From Candidatus Poribacteria bacterium (GTDB lineage Bacteria > Poribacteria > WGA-4E > WGA-3G): 64,000 nt of DNA. The stretch is taken from the NCBI GenBank assembly GCA_028818705.1, contig JAPPNJ010000053.1, positions 1 to 64,000 on the forward strand, written 5' to 3'. How positions within the stretch are numbered: position 1 is the first letter of the stretch; each line of letters starts with the position of its first letter. A program made the position numbers and the translations under genes. Positions 16,671 through 25,371 of this stretch are shown piece after piece. The notes below the pieces were generated by a model. The model saw nothing but the letters and a program-made list of their open reading frames with translations. It was not told the origin of the DNA and ran no database searches.

Positions 16671-17282
16671 TTATTTTTCCAGGAGCGTGCTAAGATCGCG
16701 CCGTAGACGTAACATCGCCGGTTTACTCCGACTGTCATAGCGTCCATAGATACGTCTGTCTGAGGTTACGAGAACAAACCGTGTGCTATGCAGGAGCTCG
16801 GTCCCGTTGTGTCCGGCGGCTAAACTAAAGCCGTCTTTTGCTAATTCGTAAATATTTTCCTTTTCACCAGTGAGAAAGTGCCAGCGTCTGCTATCAGCCC
16901 CGTATTCCGCCGCATAGTGAGAGAGTACCTCCGAGGTATCGCGCTCCGGATCCACAGAGAAGGAGACGAAATAGACTGGATCAGCAACGAACTCGGATTG
17001 GAGACGTGCCATCTCCTGTGTCATCGCCGGACAAATTGTTGGGCAATTGGTAAAGATAAAATCTGCAACCCAGACCTTGCCTGCCATATCCGATAACGCT
17101 AACGACTCTCCCTGCTGATCGGTTAGGCGAAAATCTGGCACGCTAACAGCGCTCTCCTGAGATGCTGTTATCTCCGGTTTGGTATTAAACGCTGACCATA
17201 AAGTGGCACCCGCAATACCAAGGATGATAATGCCGAGTACTACCCATATTAGGGTGCTTTTGTCAAGCCGTCGTTCCAACAT
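16671..17282 (-). CDS. SCO1/SenC copper chaperone for cytochrome oxidase
   Basis: A 203-residue SCO-family protein anchored by one N-terminal membrane helix (about residues 12-32), with a thioredoxin-fold domain outside the cytoplasm. The copper-binding CxxxC is in TNCPTICPAM, and the conserved distal histidine is in LLHSTRFVLV. SCO proteins load CuA of oxidase subunit II. The gene lies downstream of the oxidase subunits in the same direction. Length and motifs are complete. Confidence 0.94.
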   Translation of the reverse strand: MLERRLDKSTLIWVVLGIIILGIAGATLWSAFNTKPEITASQESAVSVPDFRLTDQQGESLALSDMAGKVWVADFIFTNCPTICPAMTQEMARLQSEFVADPVYFVSFSVDPERDTSEVLSHYAAEYGADSRRWHFLTGEKENIYELAKDGFSLAAGHNGTELLHSTRFVLVTSDRRIYGRYDSRSKPAMLRLRRDLSTLLEK

Positions 17283-17312
17283 ACTTCTAATGTTCAGGAG
17301 GTTAAAACAACC

Positions 17313-17480
17313 TCAGGTAGAATACTGAATCCCCACAAAATTACTGCCGCGATACGTGCTCTGCGTAAATTCGGCGATTGCTATTGCCACCACCGCGATG
17401 ACCCATAAATTCAGCGGATTGATGTGGCTAAGAAAGGTCAGCAATTTTACGTTCCTGGATGTTCCCAATATTTTCCACAC
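17313..17480 (-). CDS. Possible small single-pass membrane protein
   Basis: A 55-residue frame beginning GTG TGG between subunit IV and SCO1, with one predicted membrane helix (NLWVIAVVAIAIAEF). No ribosome site lies at the right distance; AGGAG (about 20 bases upstream) would instead suit a GTG in another frame that stops after 20 codons, so a frameshifted or degraded gene is possible. It fills an otherwise empty 280-base gap in a tightly packed operon. Weak evidence. Confidence 0.35.
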   Translation of the reverse strand: MWKILGTSRNVKLLTFLSHINPLNLWVIAVVAIAIAEFTQSTYRGSNFVGIQYST

Positions 17481-17562
17481 TCTGTTTCACTATTTCACTC
17501 CTATAGCCGCATCAAAATTTTGCCAAATAGGTGCAGCAAGCACGTATTTTAGCAAGGCGAAG

Positions 17563-17898
17563 TTAGTGAGCCGATGTATCAACGACCTCTGCCGGTTTCT
17601 CTATTCCTTCGTGCCGGTCATCTGATGTAAGGTCGGGCATCAATGCAAAAACGAGAAGCACGCAGATAAGAAAAGGTGTTACCACGATAATCGCCAATGT
17701 TCTCCTCTCAAACTTCAGATGCATAAAATAGTTAGCAACCAAGATTGCTTTAGCACATGCAAGCCCGATGAGTAGTATAGCCTTGAGAACAGTCGCGTAA
17801 TCAGGGATTGCGACAGCAACTTCAATAATAGTGAGTGCGAGGAGCCACCAAAAAATATTCATGTATTTCGGATGCTCTTTGTGTCCGTCCTGTGCCAT
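17563..17898 (-). CDS. Cytochrome c oxidase subunit IV (bacterial COX4 type)
   Basis: A 111-residue protein with three predicted membrane helices. The family segments are YMNIFWWLLALTIIEVAVA, AKAILVANYFMHLKFE and a final helix. This small subunit packs against subunits I and III of aa3/caa3-type oxidases. AAGGAG precedes the ATG. It is followed, across a gap with a possible tiny ORF, by SCO1. Confidence 0.92.
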   Translation of the reverse strand: MAQDGHKEHPKYMNIFWWLLALTIIEVAVAIPDYATVLKAILLIGLACAKAILVANYFMHLKFERRTLAIIVVTPFLICVLLVFALMPDLTSDDRHEGIEKPAEVVDTSAH

Positions 17899-17910
17899 TT
17901 TTCTCTCCTT

Positions 17911-18543
17911 CTACAGTAGATAGATGAAGGTGAAAACCATAATCCAAATAAGATCAACGAAGTGCCAATAGAGCCCGACGATTTCTACCTCATGGTTAAA
18001 CTCAGCTGTATACCTGCCGCGCAAGCCGTTTATCAAGATAACAATGAGATAAATGACACCGCCGGTTACGTGCATTCCGTGAAAACCCGTGATGGCGTAG
18101 AAAGTGGGACCAAATAGTGTTGAACCGCTAATCGCTGCACCTGACAATCCATGATCGGGGATACCGGTGAGTGTCAATCCATGTTTAATCAGGTGGGTCC
18201 ATTCATAAGCCTGCAGCCCGAGGAATATAAAGCCACCTGCGATTGTTAACGCCAAGAATGTACACATACGCGAAACATTTCCGTTCTGAATAGCTTCCAG
18301 TGCCTTCACCATAGTGACGCTACTACATATCAGCAGGAATGTCATAAACGCTGTCAGGTTAATGCCGAGAATCTCGTCTGGTGGGACCCATCCGACTACA
18401 CCGGCACCTGCTCGGAGCGCCGCGTAAGCCGCCAACAACGCGCCAAACGACATGGTATCCCCGACGAGGAAGATCCACATGCCGAGTTTACCGAGGCTGT
18501 CCGGCGTAAGCGAAGGTTCATATACGTCTTCAGTGTGTTCCAC
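17911..18543 (-). CDS. Cytochrome c oxidase subunit III, copy 2
   Basis: A 210-residue protein with five or six membrane helices and subunit III features: KLGMWIFLVGDTMSFGALLAAY at the first helix, the QAYEWTHL segment and FHGMHVTGGVIY, and an ending in which Trp/His/Asp precede a final helix (YWHFVDLIWIMVF). It starts at GTG 18543 with AAGGAG ten bases upstream. It is one of two subunit III genes in the cluster (the other at 18917-19510); this one retains the family's HFVD motif. Confidence 0.93.
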   Translation of the reverse strand: MEHTEDVYEPSLTPDSLGKLGMWIFLVGDTMSFGALLAAYAALRAGAGVVGWVPPDEILGINLTAFMTFLLICSSVTMVKALEAIQNGNVSRMCTFLALTIAGGFIFLGLQAYEWTHLIKHGLTLTGIPDHGLSGAAISGSTLFGPTFYAITGFHGMHVTGGVIYLIVILINGLRGRYTAEFNHEVEIVGLYWHFVDLIWIMVFTFIYLL

Positions 18544-18624
18544 TACAATTTAACTCCTTTATTTGTTAGTTATCAGTAGTCAGTACGGGTGCTACGCACC
18601 CTTTCAGTTATCAGTAGTCAGTTT
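18544..18624. repeat. STRR-like tract with embedded hairpin
   Basis: ATCAGTAGTCAGTAC is followed by the hairpin GGGTGC-TAC-GCACCC and then TTTCAGTTATCAGTAGTCAG. A tract at 39828-39942 has the same frame around a different hairpin (GGATTTTTT/AAAAAATCC). Confidence 0.6.
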
Positions 18625-18894
18625 TCAGTTAAGACGGTTTCTAATGCGTAGAAAACCTTTCTTTAACTGATCACCGATTACCGATAAGCGATAACCATTC
18701 CAATGTAAGAAAATCGTGCCACCCACGAGACCGAAAACCGCAAACGGCATCGCCATCATAAAAAGGATACTCCAATTAAAACCCTTATTGATAGGATCAT
18801 CAAGGTCTTTACAGCCGGGACATGCCTCAAGGGACACTGGTATGACAAGTATGACGAGTACCAAGATGGAAGTCCATAACATAAATCTTTGCAT
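18625..18894 (-). CDS. Small membrane protein with CPGC motif
   Basis: An 89-residue protein with an N-terminal hydrophobic signal or anchor, a short loop containing EACPGCKDLDD, and a second membrane helix (about residues 41-62). The CPGC motif just after the first segment, facing the outside, could bind copper or form a disulfide. It sits between the two oxidase subunit III genes. I start at ATG 18894, eight bases after GAGGA; an upstream GTG is possible. Family not recognised; an assembly role is an inference from position. Confidence 0.7.
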   Translation of the reverse strand: MQRFMLWTSILVLVILVIPVSLEACPGCKDLDDPINKGFNWSILFMMAMPFAVFGLVGGTIFLHWNGYRLSVIGDQLKKGFLRIRNRLN

Positions 18895-18916
18895 TTCAAG
18901 GGTTCCTCTCACAGTG

Positions 18917-19510
18917 TTACAAGAGATACACTAAAACATAAAGAATCGGCCAGAGTGCGACAACATAAATCCAGTAAATCGTACAGGTATCAACGCCGAC
19001 GTAACGATCGGCGGAAAAACGTCCTTTCAATGCCATGCCAAAAACTATGAATAGCCATATAACAGCACTCAGCACGTGAACCGCATGACATCCGATGAGC
19101 ACATAAAAGATACCGCCGTAGACTCCAGATTGGAGCGTGAGACCGTTGCGAATGAGCTGCACCCATTCGCTGCCTTGCACACCGAGAAAGAGGAGCCCAA
19201 GCACTCCTGTGATCAATAGCCAACTGCGGAGCTGCTTTAAATGGCCCTTCTGAATTGCTCGGCGTGCTTGAAACATTGTGTAACCGCTGAGTAGGAGCAA
19301 CGCCGTATTGATGCCGGTTACCACGCGTGGCAGTTCAATCCCAATGTGTGACGGCGGGGGCCAGGTAACATTTCCGACCCGAAATACAAGAAACGTACCG
19401 ATGAGACCTGAGAACAGCATCGTCTCAGCACCGAGCAGGACTAACACGCCTAATCGTGCGTTACTCAAAGATGGACGTTCGTGTATTTCAGCGTTATTAT
19501 GTGCCATCAT
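18917..19510 (-). CDS. Cytochrome c oxidase subunit III, copy 1
   Basis: A 197-residue subunit III homologue with five membrane helices (LGVLVLLGAETMLFSGL, FLGVQGSEW, LIGCHAVHVLSAVIWL, ending YWIYVVALWPILYVLVYLL). The heme-copper subunit III fold is clear, although the last motif is YWIYVVALWP rather than the usual WHFVD. I start at ATG 19510, overlapping the stop of the upstream small membrane gene (coupled translation); a TTG 13 codons earlier is less likely. With two different subunits III, the cluster may build two oxidase forms, or one may be a diverged partner. Confidence 0.9.
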   Translation of the reverse strand: MMAHNNAEIHERPSLSNARLGVLVLLGAETMLFSGLIGTFLVFRVGNVTWPPPSHIGIELPRVVTGINTALLLLSGYTMFQARRAIQKGHLKQLRSWLLITGVLGLLFLGVQGSEWVQLIRNGLTLQSGVYGGIFYVLIGCHAVHVLSAVIWLFIVFGMALKGRFSADRYVGVDTCTIYWIYVVALWPILYVLVYLL

Positions 19511-19796
19511 TCCGTGCTCTATTTCGGACAACTCGAAGAACGACCTCAACGATTGCTGCGATAATCAGTAGCAGCCCAATGACTCCTAAAACTGGTGTAC
19601 CAATACCCTTCACAACTTTTTCAACGAGCGGGGGTGCTTTGCTGCCTGTAACAATCGCCGTCGTTGCGATGATAAACAGTCCTGCAAACAACAGACACAA
19701 GATAATACCGAGGCGACGATTTCGTTCTTTTAACAATTGCTTCTGAGCGCTGCGTCCTTCGTCCTTGCGGTTTTCGTCTAAGTTAGGCGTTGACAT
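19497..19796 (-). CDS. Small membrane protein upstream of subunit III
   Basis: A 99-residue protein with a charged N-terminus (about 28 residues) and two membrane helices (LGIILCLLFAGLFIIATTAIV; VLGVIGLLLIIAAIVEVVL). Its 3' end overlaps the start of the subunit III gene by 14 bases. Family not recognised. It lies downstream of the haem O synthase gene in a cytochrome oxidase operon, so a role in assembly is plausible but unproven. Confidence 0.72.
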   Translation of the reverse strand: MSTPNLDENRKDEGRSAQKQLLKERNRRLGIILCLLFAGLFIIATTAIVTGSKAPPLVEKVVKGIGTPVLGVIGLLLIIAAIVEVVLRVVRNRARNDGT

Positions 19797-19933
19797 TGGG
19801 GTTGAAACCGCTCCTACAATTTTTGTTCGGTATATGGCAATGGAATCAAGGTCAATCTGATAATCTTATACATCATGGTTCAGACCATTAGCATACCGCC
19901 CTGACAACGGAAGGACAACTCAGATTCGATAGT

Positions 19934-20860
19934 TTAAAAAGTCTTGTCCAACGCCATCGTGATAAATACCACGGGCAGATAGATCAGTGATGCGTATAAC
20001 AGATAGCGTGCGGCTTTCACTGAACGTGTACGTGCTAAGTAGATACTAGCCGCCAAGAATGCCACACCCGATATCAGTGCTGTGAAGAAATAGACGCTAC
20101 CGGCAATGTTGCACAACGTCGGTAACAAGCCTATTCCGAGGAGGGCAACGCAATTAACCACAATTTGACGGCATGTGCTCGACCCATCTGGATGAATGAC
20201 CGGCAACAGACGGAATCCCGCCTTTGCATAGTCCTCACGGTAGATATAGGCGATTGCGAGAGAGTGCGGAAGCTGCCACAAAAAGAGTATCGCAAATAGC
20301 ACCCATGCTTCGCCTGTCAGTGCGTCTCGTGCTGCGACCCATCCGACGACAGGTGGGAGTGCCCCTGGTACTGCGCCGATAAGCGTACATAAAGAGGTCT
20401 TCCGTTTGAGAGGTGTATAGAGCAGCAGGTAACTCACAACTATCAGCGAGATAACGAAACCACTCAACACATTGACCACAAATGTTAGATAGAGCATCCC
20501 GCTACCCGTGAGAGCAGTGCCAACAAATAATGCCACCAATGGACTCATCCTGCCATCAGGGAGCGGTCTTCCTTGCGTCCGCTTCATCTGTGCGTCTGCA
20601 TCGCGTTCGAGGTACTGGTTAAGCCCTAATACGCCCGCCGCCGTTAATCCCGCGCCGATAAGCGTATGCAGGCATAGGAACCAATTCACAGTCCGCGCGC
20701 CGAGATAGAAGCCAGCAGCGGTCGTAATGAGTATCATCACCACCAATCGCGGTTTGACGAGTTCAATTAAATCAGCCACGCGATGCGCAAAAGTTGTATG
20801 CTTCGACGGTGGATTTGTCGGGTCTCCATCATCTGGTAATGTTGCCGTTGTTGAACGCAT
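19934..20860 (-). CDS. ctaB: Protohaem IX farnesyltransferase (haem O synthase)
   Basis: A 308-residue UbiA-family prenyltransferase with about eight membrane helices. The haem O synthase signature NQYLERDADAQMKRTQGRPLP includes the Asp-rich farnesyl-diphosphate site. It transfers a farnesyl group to haem B to make haem O, the precursor of haem A. It starts 11 bases after the CtaA stop with GAGG upstream, so ctaA and ctaB form one transcript. Full length. Confidence 0.95.
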   Translation of the reverse strand: MRSTTATLPDDGDPTNPPSKHTTFAHRVADLIELVKPRLVVMILITTAAGFYLGARTVNWFLCLHTLIGAGLTAAGVLGLNQYLERDADAQMKRTQGRPLPDGRMSPLVALFVGTALTGSGMLYLTFVVNVLSGFVISLIVVSYLLLYTPLKRKTSLCTLIGAVPGALPPVVGWVAARDALTGEAWVLFAILFLWQLPHSLAIAYIYREDYAKAGFRLLPVIHPDGSSTCRQIVVNCVALLGIGLLPTLCNIAGSVYFFTALISGVAFLAASIYLARTRSVKAARYLLYASLIYLPVVFITMALDKTF

Positions 20861-20871
20861 TATTCTTTACC

Positions 20872-21822
20872 TCATTCTGTAACTAAGTCACCACTCGTAG
20901 GGACATCAGCGGGAACCGAGGCATCGGTAAATCTATAAATTTTCAAGGTCAAAACAAAACTACTAACTAACATGAGTGCACCAACTGCGACGTGCGCGGT
21001 GGTAATTGTTACTGTAAGTGCGCCTGCGAACGTTTCGCCAAGAGTCGTCAATTTCGCGAAAAACGCGCCTGTGCCGAGCATCAACTGGACAGCGAGGAGC
21101 CCCAGTAACAAAAGTGCCGACGATGGAGCGATCCGCTGTGCCGCATCATTTGTCGCGAGAATACGTCTCGCCAGTAAGAAAATATGCAGTGCGACCAAAA
21201 ATGCAAAAAGCAGATGCATATCCAGTCTGCTTCCGGTATGCCGTAGGATTGCCCCGAAGATGAGCTGCACATAAATGAGACATGTCGTAATCAGACTCAA
21301 CCTTCGCAGCGCGGGCGAGGTGACCTCGCCCCTACGGGTCGGGGGCCTAATTTTATTTTGCCACCAGTCGCGAGAGGTGAACCAAGCCATCCCACAGAGG
21401 AGGGCGAAAAAGGCTTGTGCGAGACATGCGTGCACTATCGCGAAATTGCGATTAATCTGTGTGACCCGAAGTCCACCAAGAACGCCTTGGACAATAACAG
21501 CGATGAGCGCAACGAGTCCGATCCATTTTAGCCACTTACGGGAATCTTTTGCTAATATGAAGACAAAAAGCCCGACTGTCAAGAGCCCAACGAGGGAACC
21601 CATGAGTCGATGGCTATGCTCATACAGAATACCCCCTACCATTTCGGACAGTGGATAGAGAAACATGTTATATCCGAAAGTTGTTGGCCAATCGGGGACA
21701 GCCAATCCTGAGTCGGTGCTTGTAACAACCCCACCGATGACAATCAATAAGAAAGTCGCGCCTGCAGTAAGGCGTGCCAATCTGTGTAACCACGGGCTAT
21801 AATTACTGGTATCGTTCTGCAT
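20872..21822 (-). CDS. ctaA: Haem A synthase (CtaA/COX15 family) carrying an in-frame palindromic repeat
   Basis: A 316-residue membrane protein with eight predicted helices and COX15/CtaA features: GGVVTSTDSGLAVPDWPTTFGY after helix 1, HSHRLMGSLVG, HACLAQAFFA, later HMHLL and HVAVGALML histidines. It oxidises haem O to haem A. A family A palindrome (21313-21331) lies inside the gene, encoding about 14 polar residues around RRGEVTSPALRR in the loop between two halves of the protein, without breaking the frame. Most CtaA proteins have no such insert, as far as I know. Confidence 0.93.
   Translation of the reverse strand: MQNDTSNYSPWLHRLARLTAGATFLLIVIGGVVTSTDSGLAVPDWPTTFGYNMFLYPLSEMVGGILYEHSHRLMGSLVGLLTVGLFVFILAKDSRKWLKWIGLVALIAVIVQGVLGGLRVTQINRNFAIVHACLAQAFFALLCGMAWFTSRDWWQNKIRPPTRRGEVTSPALRRLSLITTCLIYVQLIFGAILRHTGSRLDMHLLFAFLVALHIFLLARRILATNDAAQRIAPSSALLLLGLLAVQLMLGTGAFFAKLTTLGETFAGALTVTITTAHVAVGALMLVSSFVLTLKIYRFTDASVPADVPTSGDLVTE
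21313..21331. repeat. Palindromic repeat, family A, inside ctaA
   Basis: The stem GGGCGAGG/CCTCGCCC with loop TGA is followed by CTAC, as in the intergenic copies. It lies within the haem A synthase coding sequence and keeps the frame. Confidence 0.8.
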
Positions 21823-21848
21823 GCTGCATTTCCACAGGCGTTCAGAGA

Positions 21849-21868
21849 GGCGCGGTTGAAACCACGCC
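21849..21868. repeat. Short palindromic hairpin repeat, family A
   Basis: GGCGCGGTT pairs with AACCACGCC (one mismatch) and is followed by TACGG, in the gap between ctaA and subunit I. Confidence 0.6.
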
Positions 21869-21877
21869 TACGGTTGT

Positions 21878-23746
21878 TTAGTCGCCGCCTGTCGCGGGTG
21901 CTTGCTCAGGTTGTGTCTGTGGAAGCCAATCATTTTCTTCACCCGGGACGCTATATTCATAGGGACCGCGGTAGACGGTCGGAATTTGACCGAAGTTGCC
22001 GTGCGGCACGGGTGTAGGTGCTTCCCACTCCAGTGTATTTACCTGCCACGGATTCTGTTCGGCGACTTTTCCACGGTACATGCTCCAGAAGAAGTTAAAG
22101 ACGAGTATCAGTTGTGCAACACCAAGCGTGAATGCACTCATCGTGATGAAGATGTTCCATCCTACAAACCCTTGAAATTCAAACTGCCACATTAAAAACT
22201 TAATCGTTGTTGGTTCCGTTAGGAATTCGTACTGCTGCGGATTGGAGATTCGCCGCATGTGTCCACCGACACCGAGAATATGCATTGGGAAGAATGTGCA
22301 GTTGAACGCGACAAAAGTCAACCAAAAGTGAATTTTGGATAACACGTCGTTCATGTAGCGTCCGTACATCTTCGGGAACCAGAAGATGATGCCGCCGAAA
22401 ATAGCGAACAGACTTCCACCGAACACAACATAGTGAATATGTGCCACAATGTAGTAGGTATCGTGGATGAAGATGTCAACCGGCGTATTTGCCATGTAAA
22501 TGCCGCTTAATCCACCTATCACGAACATCGACACAAAAGCGATACCGTGGAGCATCGGCGTTGTAAATCGAATCGAACCTCGGAACATTGTGCCGAGCCA
22601 GTTAAATGTCTTGATAGCTGACGGCACGGCAATGAGCATCGTTGTTGTCATGAACACAGAGCCGAGTCCGGGCCGCATTCCACTCTGGAACATGTGGTGT
22701 CCCCAGACGATCCACCCCAAAAAGGCAATAGCGATTATTGCGTAGACCATCGAACGGTATCCGAAGATCGGTTTCCGTGAAAAGACAGCGATCAACTCGG
22801 AAGCGATACCCATGCCCGGTAAAATGAGGATATAGACCTCTGGGTGTCCGAAGAACCAGAAGAGGTGCTGCCACAAGAGCGGGTCACCGCCGCCTTCCGC
22901 TGTAGCCGTGAAGAACGTCGTTCCCGCAAGCCTATCAAAGATGAGGAGCGCGAGCGCAGACGAGAGCACCGGGAATGCGAGCAACAGAAGAATCGCGACG
23001 ACGAAAAGGGACCAGATAACAAGGGGTAACCGGAAGAACGTCATCCCGGGTGCGCGCATATTGATAATCGTCGTGATATAGTTAATAGATCCGACGAGTG
23101 AAGAAAATCCCTGAAAGAGCAGACTGATTGCCCAGAGATTTTGTCCCCAGTCAACACCTGTCCATTGCGCATCAGAAGAGAGGGGTGCATAGCCTGTCCA
23201 TCCGGCAGCTGCGTGCCCACCAGGGACAAAGAACCCAACTACCATGACAATCGCTGCAACGACTGCCAACCAAAAGGAGAGCATGTTGAGAACAGGAAAC
23301 GCCATGTCTCGTGTTCCAATCATCAAGGGAATCAAGAAATTTCCGAAAGCACCGACCAAGATTGGAACGACGACGAAAAATACCATAAGAGTGGCATGCA
23401 TCGTAAACAGCATGTTGTAAAATGCGGGTTCAACCACACCATTAGGCATGTTTACTTCAAGCCATTCCTCTTTTTCGGATTCATAGATGCGTTCCCACAT
23501 CCTGTCAGCACCTGTGACGACCTCGCCTTCCTCCATGTATTGTGTGGAAGCACCGATGATAGGCAGTGGTCTTTCGGGATAAGCGAGCTGCCATCTAAAG
23601 AGGAGGGCGAGCCCACCACCGAGGAAGAACATAATCAGCCCGTAGATAAGAAACTGTTTGCCGATCATCTTGTGGTCGAGCGAAAAGACATATTTGCGAA
23701 TAAAACTTTCTTCGTGATGATGTGACGTATGTTCGTTATCGTGCAT
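21878..23746 (-). CDS. ctaD: Cytochrome c oxidase subunit I
   Basis: A 622-residue heme-copper oxidase subunit I with the expected histidines: low-spin haem ligand in TMHATLMVFF, CuB motif WFFGHPEVYILILPGMG, the HH pair in VWGHHMFQSGM, and HDTYYIVAHIHYVVFGG with the remaining haem ligands. HPEVYI fits an A-type enzyme with the crosslinked His-Tyr. It reduces oxygen and pumps protons in the inner membrane. I chose ATG 23746 (MHDNEHTSHHHEE), ten bases after AAGGAG; an ATG 11 codons earlier lies too close to the subunit II stop. The N-terminus is His/Glu-rich. Subunit II is immediately upstream. Confidence 0.95.
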   Translation of the reverse strand: MHDNEHTSHHHEESFIRKYVFSLDHKMIGKQFLIYGLIMFFLGGGLALLFRWQLAYPERPLPIIGASTQYMEEGEVVTGADRMWERIYESEKEEWLEVNMPNGVVEPAFYNMLFTMHATLMVFFVVVPILVGAFGNFLIPLMIGTRDMAFPVLNMLSFWLAVVAAIVMVVGFFVPGGHAAAGWTGYAPLSSDAQWTGVDWGQNLWAISLLFQGFSSLVGSINYITTIINMRAPGMTFFRLPLVIWSLFVVAILLLLAFPVLSSALALLIFDRLAGTTFFTATAEGGGDPLLWQHLFWFFGHPEVYILILPGMGIASELIAVFSRKPIFGYRSMVYAIIAIAFLGWIVWGHHMFQSGMRPGLGSVFMTTTMLIAVPSAIKTFNWLGTMFRGSIRFTTPMLHGIAFVSMFVIGGLSGIYMANTPVDIFIHDTYYIVAHIHYVVFGGSLFAIFGGIIFWFPKMYGRYMNDVLSKIHFWLTFVAFNCTFFPMHILGVGGHMRRISNPQQYEFLTEPTTIKFLMWQFEFQGFVGWNIFITMSAFTLGVAQLILVFNFFWSMYRGKVAEQNPWQVNTLEWEAPTPVPHGNFGQIPTVYRGPYEYSVPGEENDWLPQTQPEQAPATGGD

Positions 23747-23766
23747 ATTTACTTTTCTCCTTGAGC

Positions 23767-24435
23767 CTATTGAGGCCATCTTTCTTGCAGCCAGGCATCG
23801 TAGTCCGCTTGCGTATGCACATTGAGGTATCCAAGCATTCCAGAGTGTCCGAATCCACAGAGTTCAGCACACGGTATTTCATAGCGTCCTGCTTTTGTCG
23901 CCTCAAACCAGACATTGATAAATCTATTGGGCAATGCGTCTTGTTTGAGCCTTAATTGCGGCACAAAAAAACTGTGAATAACATCCACGGCGGTTAACCG
24001 GATATGTACGACGGCATTGACTGGTACATGCAGTTCATTTTCCAATGTTAGGTCGTCGTCTGTGCCGAGTTCGTTATCGGGTCCAGGATATGTCATATCC
24101 CAGTTAAATTGTTTTCCGCTGACCTGAACAACAACGTCTGGATTATCAGGGAACTCTGTAGGAGATTTAATGTTATTCCACTGTGGGTAACTGAACATCG
24201 CCAGTCCAAAGACAATCACGGTGGTAGCGGCTGTCCAGACAATTTCAAGGGTCGTGCTTCCCTCAATGTAGTGTGCCCTTTGACCTTCCTGATGACGATA
24301 TTTAAACAGGAAAACGATAAGGGTCCCCATGACAAGGATGAACACAACAAGGGTAATATAATAAATTACGTAAAAGAGGTTATCAACGCCTTGCCCGAAC
24401 GTTGATACGTTCTCAGGGAGCCATTGAAGCATCAA
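23767..24435 (-). CDS. ctaC: Cytochrome c oxidase subunit II
   Basis: A 222-residue subunit II with two N-terminal membrane helices (about residues 20-42 and 62-82) and a periplasmic cupredoxin domain. The CuA site is intact: the HSFFVPQLRLKQD histidine, then CAELCGFGHSGM with both cysteines, Glu, His and Met. There is no fused cytochrome c domain, so electrons probably arrive from one of the separate c-type cytochromes or cupredoxins upstream. It is the first oxidase gene after the ABC exporter. AGGAGG precedes the start. Confidence 0.95.
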   Translation of the reverse strand: MMLQWLPENVSTFGQGVDNLFYVIYYITLVVFILVMGTLIVFLFKYRHQEGQRAHYIEGSTTLEIVWTAATTVIVFGLAMFSYPQWNNIKSPTEFPDNPDVVVQVSGKQFNWDMTYPGPDNELGTDDDLTLENELHVPVNAVVHIRLTAVDVIHSFFVPQLRLKQDALPNRFINVWFEATKAGRYEIPCAELCGFGHSGMLGYLNVHTQADYDAWLQERWPQ

Positions 24436-24445
24436 GTCCTCCTTT

Positions 24446-24555
24446 TAATGGCTATCAGCAATCAGGTCGCTGCGCTTTCGGCTGCCAGTAGAGAGGTTTC
24501 TTAATAAACCGGGGTCTTCTTTACCGACTGCTGATGGCTGACGGCTGACTGCTAT
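24446..24555. repeat. STRR-like heptamer tract
   Basis: GGCTATCAGCAATCAGGTCG and its partner GACTGCTGATGGCTGACGG form an imperfect inverted repeat. CAGGTCGCTGCGCTTTC is shared with the tract at 16281-16416. Confidence 0.6.
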
Positions 24556-25371
24556 TCAATTCGTTTGTGCAGAAGCGGTGAGCGTTGCTCCCACGTAGGT
24601 TAAAACACAAAACAGACCGGTAATCAGCATAGAGAGTGCCCAAGGTGGTCCCTCTCCAAATGCTTTTGCGGTGGTGTCAAGGTAGAGGCTGTGGCGAAAA
24701 GCTGCGAGCCCATACGTTAAAGGATTGAATTTCATTATCCATGCTAACCAACCGGGGGCGCCTGTGCTCGGAAAAAACGCGCCAGAAAGAAGCCAAATCG
24801 GAATTAGCAGGAGATTCATAATTGCATGAAACCCTTGCGTCGAGTCCATCCGCCACGCGATGAGCAGTCCGAGGTTTGTCAAGCCAAACGCCAAAAGTGC
24901 CATCACACTGCACGTGAAAAGGAGCGATGCTGCACCCAACTGGATGCCAGCCATGGGTGCGAGTATTAGGAGTAGCACCCCCTGTAAGAGTGCTAACGTC
25001 GTCCCACCTAATGCTTGTGCGAGTACAATCCGCCACCTTGGTACGGGAGCGACGAGTACACCTTGCAAGAAGCCTTCGCGCCGATCATTCACGACAGAGA
25101 TTGTAGCGAAAATAGATGTAAAAAGCAAGACTAAAACGACGATACCCGGATAAAAGTATTCAATGTAACTCTGTCCATCGACCGACCCTGCGGGCTGAAA
25201 AGAGGCACTCAAACCACTACCAATGAGAATCCAGAAAACCAAAGGTTGCGCGATAGCACTGAAGAGTCGACTTCGTTGTCGATAAAACCTGATAATTTCG
25301 CGCCACCATATTGTTGTAACCGGCAGCAGATTTTTAATTTTCCTTGCGGTTCGGTGAGATAGGTTAAGCAC
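24556..25371 (-). CDS. ABC-2 type transporter permease
   Basis: About 271 residues with six membrane helices of the ABC-2 class. It opens with WWREIIRFYRQRSRLFSAIAQP and contains YIEYFYPGIVVLVLLF, VVNDRREGFLQGVLVAPVPR and the NPLTYGLAAFRHSLY signature. It pairs with the ATPase at 25454-26392. The start is uncertain: GTG 25371 has GGGAGG seven bases upstream, but it lies in the repeated leader, and by alignment to the two other leader copies translation would begin at CTG 25329. The substrate is unknown. In this position it could export a haem- or copper-related compound for oxidase assembly. Confidence 0.85.
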   Translation of the reverse strand: MLNLSHRTARKIKNLLPVTTIWWREIIRFYRQRSRLFSAIAQPLVFWILIGSGLSASFQPAGSVDGQSYIEYFYPGIVVLVLLFTSIFATISVVNDRREGFLQGVLVAPVPRWRIVLAQALGGTTLALLQGVLLLILAPMAGIQLGAASLLFTCSVMALLAFGLTNLGLLIAWRMDSTQGFHAIMNLLLIPIWLLSGAFFPSTGAPGWLAWIMKFNPLTYGLAAFRHSLYLDTTAKAFGEGPPWALSMLITGLFCVLTYVGATLTASAQTN

